This document shows, one piece after another, positions 57,801 to 64,000 of a DNA stretch of 64,000 nt; positions within the stretch are counted from its first letter, which is position 1, and every line of letters starts with the position of its first letter. The notes beneath the pieces are model-generated. The model saw only the letters and a program-made list of their open reading frames with translations. It had not been told where the DNA came from and did no database searches. Source of the DNA: Dryocosmus kuriphilus (Eukaryota > Arthropoda > Insecta > Hymenoptera > Cynipidae); assembly GCA_038277395.1 (NCBI GenBank), contig CM076196.1, positions 26,357,260 to 26,421,259 of the forward strand. Reading direction: 5' to 3'. Position numbers and translations under genes: made by a program.

Positions 57801-59340
57801 AAATTTTCATTTTGCTGTAATAATTTACAAAATTGTAAACGAGAAATTGGACAAGGATTGGTAAAAATTGACATTTTTATAGAAAAAATTATATTTAATG
57901 AATAAAATAGAAAAAAGCCCCTAAAAAGTGAATAAACTTCTATTTTTCCATAATAATTTCTAAAACTCTATAAGATAAAATTTGACAAAAGTTCCTGAAA
58001 AGTGGCAATTTTTTAGGAGAGTATATTTCATGTTTCAAATGGAAAAAAATCCCGACAAAAGTTAATATATTTCTATTTTTCTGGAATAATTTCCAAAATT
58101 GTATAGGGTAAGTTGGAAAAAACTGTGAATTTTTCAGAAAAAATTTAATTCAAAATTTAGATAGAAAAAATTTCGAAAAAGATGAATACACTTTTATTTT
58201 TCTAGAATAATTTCTAAATCTGTGTAATAAAAATTGGACAATAATTGGTAAAAATTGCCAGTTTTTTTTGGAAAAGTATATTTCACGATGTAAATCTAAA
58301 AAATTGGGAAAAAGTGAATAAATTTCCATTATGCTGGAATAATTTTGATATTGTATAGAAAAAATTGGAAAAATGGCAGTTTTGCCGGAAAAGTAGATTT
58401 CATGATTAAAAGAAAAAAATTTGGAACAAAATGAAGAAATTTAGATCCATTTCAATGGATTTCTACGATTTCTAAAGATTTCAATAAATTTTCACAGTTT
58501 TAAACAAAAATTTAAATAATACACAAATTTCGAGGGATATTAAAGGATTTATAATGATTTTAAAAGGGATATTATGGGACTTCTGGACAACTTTTGTGAA
58601 TAAATAAAATTTATTTTACGTTCGAGGTATTTTAAATTATTTCTAAATGATACATCTTTGACATTTTTTTTCCCATAGGATACTTCCAACTTATACTTCA
58701 TGACAGAAATAAAAAAGACATTACGCAAAAAAATGAATAAATTTTCATTTTCCTGTAATAATTTACAAAATTGTAAACGAGAAATTGGACAAGGATTGGT
58801 AAAAATTGACAATTTTATAGAAAAATTATATTTAATGAATAAAATGGAAAAAAGCCCGAAAAAAGTGAATAAACTTCTATTTTGTCATAATAATTTCTAA
58901 AACTCTATAAGAAAAAATTCAACAAAAATTCCTGAAAAGTGGCAATTTTTTGGGAAAGTATATTTCATGTTTTAAATGGAAAAAAATCCTGAAAAAAGTT
59001 AATACATTTCTATTTTTCTGGAATTATTTCCAAAATTGTATAGAAAAAATTAAAAAACTTGTCAATTTCGCAGAAAAAAAATAGAATTCATAATTTAAAT
59101 GGAAACATTCCCGAACAAAATGAATAAATTTATATGGAATAATAATTGGTAGAAATTGCTAATTTTGTTGGAAAAGTATATTTCATGTTTGAAATGTAAA
59201 AAATTGTGAAAAAAAATGAATAAAGTTCCATTTTGCTGGAATAGTTCTGAAATTGTATAAGAAAAATGGTAAAAAATGGTCAATTTTGCAAGAAAAGTAG
59301 ATTTCATGATTTAAAAGAACAAACTGAAAAACATTCAGAA
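51900..59340. repeat. AT satellite with ~120-bp subunits and ~660-bp higher-order period
   Basis: Subunits share AATGAATAAATTTC(T/C)ATTTT, CTGGAATA(A/G)TTTC, AAAATTGTATAGA and GAAAAGTATATTTCATGA. Distinct subunits recur in fixed order: the marker ACATCGAACTTAT is seen near 51980, 52637, 53298, 53815, 54480, 55285, 55980, 56657 and 57285, usually 630-700 bp apart, with one short (517) and one long (805) interval from loss or gain of a subunit. Identity is highest in 51.9-54.3 kb and falls to the right. Small open frames on both strands are repeat shadows. Confidence 0.9.
57558..58860. repeat. ~953-bp duplication inside the satellite
   Basis: The segment containing ACACAAATTTCGAGGGATAT and GGGACTTCTGGACAACTTTT occurs at about 57575-57900 and again about 953 bp downstream at 58525-58850 with very few differences. 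A diverged third version lies at about 59430-59580. Its texture (GGGATATTA...GGGACTTCT) differs from the main subunit. Confidence 0.8.
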
Positions 59341-60764
59341 TTTTTTACTTATTTCAATGTATTTTTACGATTTTTATAAGGATTTCAAGAAAGTTTAAAG
59401 GTTTTAAATAAAATTGTAAGAATTATAAAAATGTCAAGGGATGTTAAAGGATTTCTAATATTTCTTTTTAAAATAGATATTAGGGGATTTCTAGCCACCT
59501 TTTTGGAATTTTGATTTATTTTATGTTCGAGGTATTTTAAATTATTTTTAAATGGTAATTTTTTGAAACTTTTTTTCGTTTCATAGATCACTTCGAAGCC
59601 TGCAAATATTTAAAGTTAAAGATTATTTATAGCCTTAAATATATTCCGTATTATTAAAAAAAGGTTTTAAATTAATGTTATTTCTATATCACTGTTCGTA
59701 GAATAGTTTTAAATTAACCTTTCACTATTTTATATTTTTATTGAAATAAAAATCAGCCATTTTTGTTAATATTACAAATGTTTCATGTATAATTTCAAAT
59801 GGTTTACGATTATTAATTAATTAAATAATTGTCATCTGCAATTTTAATTTCAGAACCTTTAAATTTTAGCAATGATAAATTTCGTGAATTTAAGAATTTG
59901 GGGGAAATAATTCGTAAAAATAATTCATAAAACTTTAATTTCGGATATTTTTTAATTCGTTATTTGTATATTTCAGGACTTCTATTTTTTGATAACTAAA
60001 AGCTTGTTCTTTCAAATTTCGTAAATTTTTAATTCCTTAGTTTGTATTTTCGACAATCTTCTTATTTGCTGATTTGTTTATTCGGTATTTAGTTTTTCGT
60101 TATAACTTTAAATCCCATATACCTTAAATCTCCTAGAAATTTTGAAGTCTTTGAAAATGAATTAAAATCTTTAAAAATTAAGGCAATTTTTCGAAATAAA
60201 AATTAATTTATTCCTTAAAAACACTGGACTTTTTATTAATGCAATTTACAGGATTATTAGGAAATATTTTCTAAGAGCGTAATAAAATTGCACTGTATAT
60301 TGTACCTACTCATTATATTATCAAGATGCATAATAATATCACTTAAATGCACGTGACAATCTGATGCAATAATTATCGATATGTAATTTATGGCATTTAT
60401 ATTGCGAACATTGGTACAATTTTTTATGCATTTTTTATGCATTTTTTTATGATTCTACTTCCGAAGAGATTTTTTTATGGGTCTTTAATTGAATCAGTGG
60501 GATTTAATTACCGAGTGCGACAGGACTACATTTTAAACTTGAATGTATGAATTTGCATACAATTACTCGCCGTGCATTGATAACCAAGACAGGAGATTAG
60601 CGAGAGTTTCAATAATTCCTCAAAATTGGATTTTCATTTTCATTTTTTTTTCTGGCATTTTTCTTTTCTGGAAAAGGGTATGTGCTTTCTTAAAATCAGG
60701 AAAGCACAGTATTCACAACTTAATGAGAGCAAGTCAAGACACAGGAAAAAAATCTGTAGAATAG
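59341..60764. other. AT-rich spacer, no gene recognised
   Basis: About 1.4 kb with no supported gene. A frame at 60543-60764 has hydrophobic low-complexity content only. The first ~240 bp contain a diverged satellite remnant. Confidence 0.5.
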
Positions 60765-61020
60765 CAAAAAAAATCTGTAAAATATTACAAAAAAATCTGT
60801 AGAATCTAGAGATTTAACCTGCTGGAGTAGGAACAGCAGATTATTTCTGTAGATTCTGCAAAAAAATGTTCCTATCCAAATCCTTTGAATTTAGAGATAA
60901 AAGCTGTACATTCTAAAGATACAATCTGTAAATTCCACAGATAAAAATCTGTAAATTCTAGAGTTAAAAATCTGTAAATTCACAGACAAAATATGTAAAT
61001 CCTGCAGATGAGATTTTTAT
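60765..61020. repeat. AATCTGTAAATTC minisatellite
   Basis: About ten diverged 20-25 bp units of the type AAAATCTGTAAATTCTACAG; CTGTAGA and TCTACAG both occur, so units are partly palindromic. Confidence 0.75.
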
Positions 61021-61912
61021 ATTGTTTACATTAAATCTGCTAATTCTACAAATATAATTAGTGAATTCTACATATCGATGGTACAGGGGAATAAAATTCC
61101 ATTTCAAAAATGCATTGAAAACCATGATATTTCGAAACTGCTTTGAAGAACGTGCCATTTCACCGAAAGTTATTTATATCTAAAAGTATCTTTCAAAAAC
61201 AATAACTAATCTTAAAATAAATGAATCTAATTCATTAATTATATTTTTTATTTTTAAGGATCGAACTTGAAAAATAATATTATAAATAAATATTAATATT
61301 AAGAATGTTTCAAATATAATTTTAAATTATTTAAGGCTTAGCGCCTGAGAGAAAAATGACTTTCATTACAATTTTTTTTAAAAATTACAATGGTAGTTAT
61401 TATCATTATTTTTAAATAAACTAGAAAGGATAGAAATTAAAATTTATCTATTCAAATAATGTTTATTACTGTTAATTACTAAAATTATTGGGACAATGGA
61501 AAAATCTCGAAAAATAAAATTCCCGATATCAGAAAATTGACGAGAAGGAAAATTTCCGAACTTGAAAAATTTCGAGCTGGAAAATTCCCGACAGTTTTAG
61601 TATTAATTTAATATAGTTTTGAAAATTAATTCGGTTCAAATTTAATATTAATTAATATTAATTTTTAGATATGAAAAACATCATTTTTAAAACTTGATTT
61701 TAAATAATTTTAAAATATTAAATAGAATATTAAATCTTAACTTTTATAAATATTTTATGATACAATTGTACCAGGAGTAATTAAAAATATTCGTAAGAAT
61801 TCAAGTTTCAGAAATTAATTGAGTTAAACCTTAATATGTTTTATATTTTAAAATTATTAAAAATTAAGCTTTAAAAACGATATGTTATTCATATTTAAAA
61901 ATATCTTTCTAA
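61021..61912. other. AT-rich spacer
   Basis: No gene. A short patch at 61495-61600 repeats AAAATTCCCGA-type phrases, as in the intron patch at 12.9-13.2 kb. Confidence 0.5.
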
Positions 61913-61914
61913 AA

Positions 61915-61995
61915 AATCTGCCCGCTTCGCGGGAAGATTCCCATCGCGCGCTTCGCGCGAATTATGAGCGCGCCCAGGGCACGCGGTCTGGTGGT
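61915..61995 (+). repeat. GC-rich hairpin cluster
   Basis: CTGCCCGCTTCGCGGG, CGCGCGCTTCGCGCG and GAGCGCGCCCAGGGCACGCG follow each other in an otherwise AT-rich region. They correspond, in reverse orientation, to the hairpin cluster at 9595-9692. The cluster lies directly next to the decayed LINE. Confidence 0.75.
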
Positions 61996-63071
61996 CGTCG
62001 CGCCAAAATTTCTCGTGTTCCCTTTTTCTTTTATTATGCTCCTTTCTGTCCATCTCTCCTCTTCTCAAATTCTTTAACCATAACTTCATACGTTCCTTAC
62101 TCTCTATACATTCCACGTCCCACCATCCTCTTTCTCCCCCTTCTTCCCTCCTCACTTGGTCTAATTTCCTCCACTATCTTCTCTACCCTTTCCTTTATCT
62201 TACACAACATCGCATCCACGCCTTCCCCCTCTTCAATCATAGTATTCTCTTCTTCCATTCTTTCCATCTATTCTCTTATTTTATCAACTCCCCACTTACC
62301 CATCTTTGCTTTCTTCCTTGTCACTCCCTCCTTCTCCCTTGCCCCCTTTCTCGCATCCACACATTTGAACCGTTGCAATTACCGGAAAGTGTTTTTACTC
62401 TATTTCGTTCCCTACTTCCATTCTTTCAACAGCCTATTACTGTTTCTCCTCTTTCTGCAAATGTAATTTCTCCTTCCTCATTCCCCTCCGACTTCCCATT
62501 ACAAATGAACCATCCTATTTCTCCCAGAATCTCCAGCAGAATCCTTCCCTCCTGGTATACCTGTTTATGTTCCGATTTTCTCCTGAAAGTCTCACTCTCT
62601 TCATCCCATATTTTCCCTGCCTGTTCCCCTGTCCGAGCATTCAGATCGCTTGCTATCAAAACCAATTCATCATCCTCCTTCGCCATTCGTTTCCTAATCA
62701 CATTCCAACCTTCTTATTCTTCCCTTCTGCTGTAGATGCAAACTATCCTCACCTTCCTTCTTCCTATCTTCACCATTCTCGTCATTACTCCATTTGTTTC
62801 CTTAAATCCCATTTCTATTCTCTCTTCACGTACTAATTTGTTTCTTACTCCTGACACCATGCGCCCTTTCTTTTCTACCCTTTACCTTCTCTGTCTTTGC
62901 CTCTTGCATCTTCCCTATATATCCCTTGGGTAACATTCCCTTCAGCCACCTCCAATCTTTCTCATCTACCCAGGTTTCACTCAACAGCACTACATCCCAT
63001 TTCTTCACCTCTTTCCAGAATCCTTCATCTTTATTCATTAGCCCTGATATATTCCAAAACGCTACTCTCAT
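61996..63071 (-). pseudogene. Non-LTR retrotransposon ORF2, endonuclease domain (decayed)
   Basis: On the minus strand the APE-type endonuclease starts MRVAFWNISGLMNKDEGFW, then WDVVLLSETWVDEKDW (the ExW motif). After a frameshift near 62840 come VRIVCIYSRREE, ASDLNARTGEQ (the D-x-N-A-R-T-G catalytic loop) and ITFAERGETVIG. Further frame changes lead to WWDVECIESKERMKLWL, the linker before the reverse transcriptase. The RT that should follow is absent: the sequence stops at the GC-hairpin cluster. At least four frameshifts or stops are present. Plus-strand open frames across this region are pyrimidine-rich shadows. Confidence 0.8.
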
Positions 63072-63900
63072 TTCTTGTTTCCGACCTTTCTCCCTTCTTT
63101 CTCTTTTAGGTCCCCTCCCTGTTTTTGTGGCAACCCCGTCGCTCCGCCTTCTCCTTCTTCTTTCCTTTCACCCTCTACTCTTTCCATTATCTCCTCCCTT
63201 CTACCACTAGTCTTTGTTAATTCCCCTCGTCGCCATGTACCTTCCATATACACTTCACACAATTTTTCTTCATCTTCAGCCCATATCCACACATTACCAT
63301 TTACCCACATCCCGTCTTTCTTTATCCATACCGTGTCCCTTTCGTTCTTTCACTCCATGCTCTCTGTTTCATCATCCACATTCTTCTTTCATTCCACGTT
63401 ATATCCTCCACTATCCTTTCTTTCCTCCCCTTTAAAGCGTTATTTTTTCTCAAAATATCATCTTTTCCTTCTTCACTTCTCACTTTCACTATACATAGAC
63501 TCGATTGACCCTTATTCTTCCCTCCGACTACATTTACCTCTTCGACATGCACTTTTGTCCCAATTTCCTCTAACAACCTTTCCACTTCTTCTCTTCCTGA
63601 TTCATTATCCACTTTTATTCCTCTAATCACTATATTTCTACTACCGTCTTCTCTTCTATTTCCATTTTCCTTTCTGATTCTCGCAATCTTGATTGCATTC
63701 TCACATTTTCTAGGATACCATTCTCATTCAATTCTTTTGTTTCTCTCCTTCTGTTACCCCTTCATCCACTTTCTTTCTGTCCTCAGACTTACATTTTCGA
63801 CTTCTCACTCTTTCTTCCAGCTTTTCCATATCAACTTCTCTCTTTCTCACACATTCTTTGCTTTTTCCCGATATCCTCCAACTGTTTCCAAACCTTCTCT
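63072..63900 (-). pseudogene. Non-LTR retrotransposon ORF1-like region (decayed)
   Basis: A charged, coiled-coil-like stretch (VDMEKLEERVRSRK; KSEDRKKVDEG) is followed by VIRGIKVDNESGREEVERLL, a nucleic-acid-binding fold segment with LCIVKVRSEEGKDDILR, and ITWNERRMWMMKQRAW. This order fits the ORF1 protein of insect LINEs, which coats the element RNA. Several frameshifts and stops interrupt it. It lies directly upstream of the endonuclease on the same strand, the normal ORF1-ORF2 order. Confidence 0.65.
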
Positions 63901-63916
63901 TTTTCCTTTACCATTC

Positions 63917-64000
63917 TTTTCCATTTTCTCTTCTAGGTCTGCTAACATTATGCTAAATAACAATGGACTTAGCGGGTAGCCTTGCCTAAGACTCCTTCCT
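63917..64000 (-). pseudogene. Reverse-transcriptase block upstream of ORF1 (displaced fragment)
   Basis: Read on the minus strand from the window edge: SLRQGYPLSPLLFSIMLADL, the conserved RT motif (RQGxPLSPxLF) of non-LTR elements. It precedes ORF1 on the same strand, which is the wrong order for one element. It is either the tail of a second LINE copy joined to this one or the product of an internal rearrangement. The element continues beyond the window. Confidence 0.7.

Noticed and set aside
60543..60764. 73-codon plus-strand frame with a hydrophobic segment
   Set aside because: The segment is coded by a T-rich run; no signal for a real membrane protein or splice sites.
61882..63979. Plus-strand frames up to 194 codons rich in S, F, P and L
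   Set aside because: They are antisense to the LINE ORF1/endonuclease on the minus strand; the pyrimidine-rich composition keeps stops rare.

Overview
The window is AT-rich eukaryotic nuclear DNA, almost certainly insect: it holds an SLC26-type transporter exon with insect-like splice sites, mariner, P-superfamily and non-LTR (LINE) elements, and very long satellite arrays. The SLC26 and LINE sequence styles resemble Hymenoptera, but that placement is a guess. No bacterial-style gene, CRISPR array, rRNA or tRNA was recognised.

Host gene. Only two stretches look like cellular coding sequence, both on the minus strand: an SLC26 (sulfate/anion transporter) exon at 179-432 and a candidate N-terminal exon at 51235-51413. 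Their splice phases agree (both phase 1). If they belong to one gene, about 50.8 kb of this window is a single intron made almost entirely of repeats.

Layout. 0.97-3.83 kb: two abutting tandem arrays, a CCCACGGGA minisatellite with a higher-order period near 230 bp and a ~155-bp satellite. 4.53-23.48 kb: a 419-bp direct repeat flanks two head-to-tail P-superfamily (THAP-type) elements. The first (4956-11107) keeps a promoter and THAP exon 1 but is otherwise filled with inverted-repeat elements. The second (11109-23060) holds a nearly full-length THAP-P transposase gene with two frameshifts and one stop. It is loaded with a foldback-like element (17900-21772) and a hAT-like MITE with exact ends (22347-22985). 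23.40-27.55 kb: a mariner broken by a TIR element, which itself carries a smaller MITE, and by a 5'-truncated LINE with a complete RNase H domain. 28.4-51.1 kb: a palindrome-rich satellite (core CTACTTTTAAAAGTAG), seeded with two MITE families, which grades into a tandem array of ~1.33-kb units. 51.9-59.3 kb: another satellite with ~120-bp subunits in a ~660-bp higher-order repeat. 60.8-61.0 kb: a short minisatellite. 61.9-64.0 kb: a GC-hairpin cluster and a decayed minus-strand LINE with endonuclease, ORF1 and a displaced reverse-transcriptase block.

How the parts relate. Nothing here forms an operon or pathway. The logic is nesting and amplification: elements inserted into elements, then unequal exchange amplified some of the debris (the 1.33-kb array carries a clipped MITE end in every unit). 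The most unusual objects are the tandem P-like pair between long direct repeats, the foldback element whose arms are 164-bp repeats rich in ATGGCGG motifs, and the giant-intron hypothesis.
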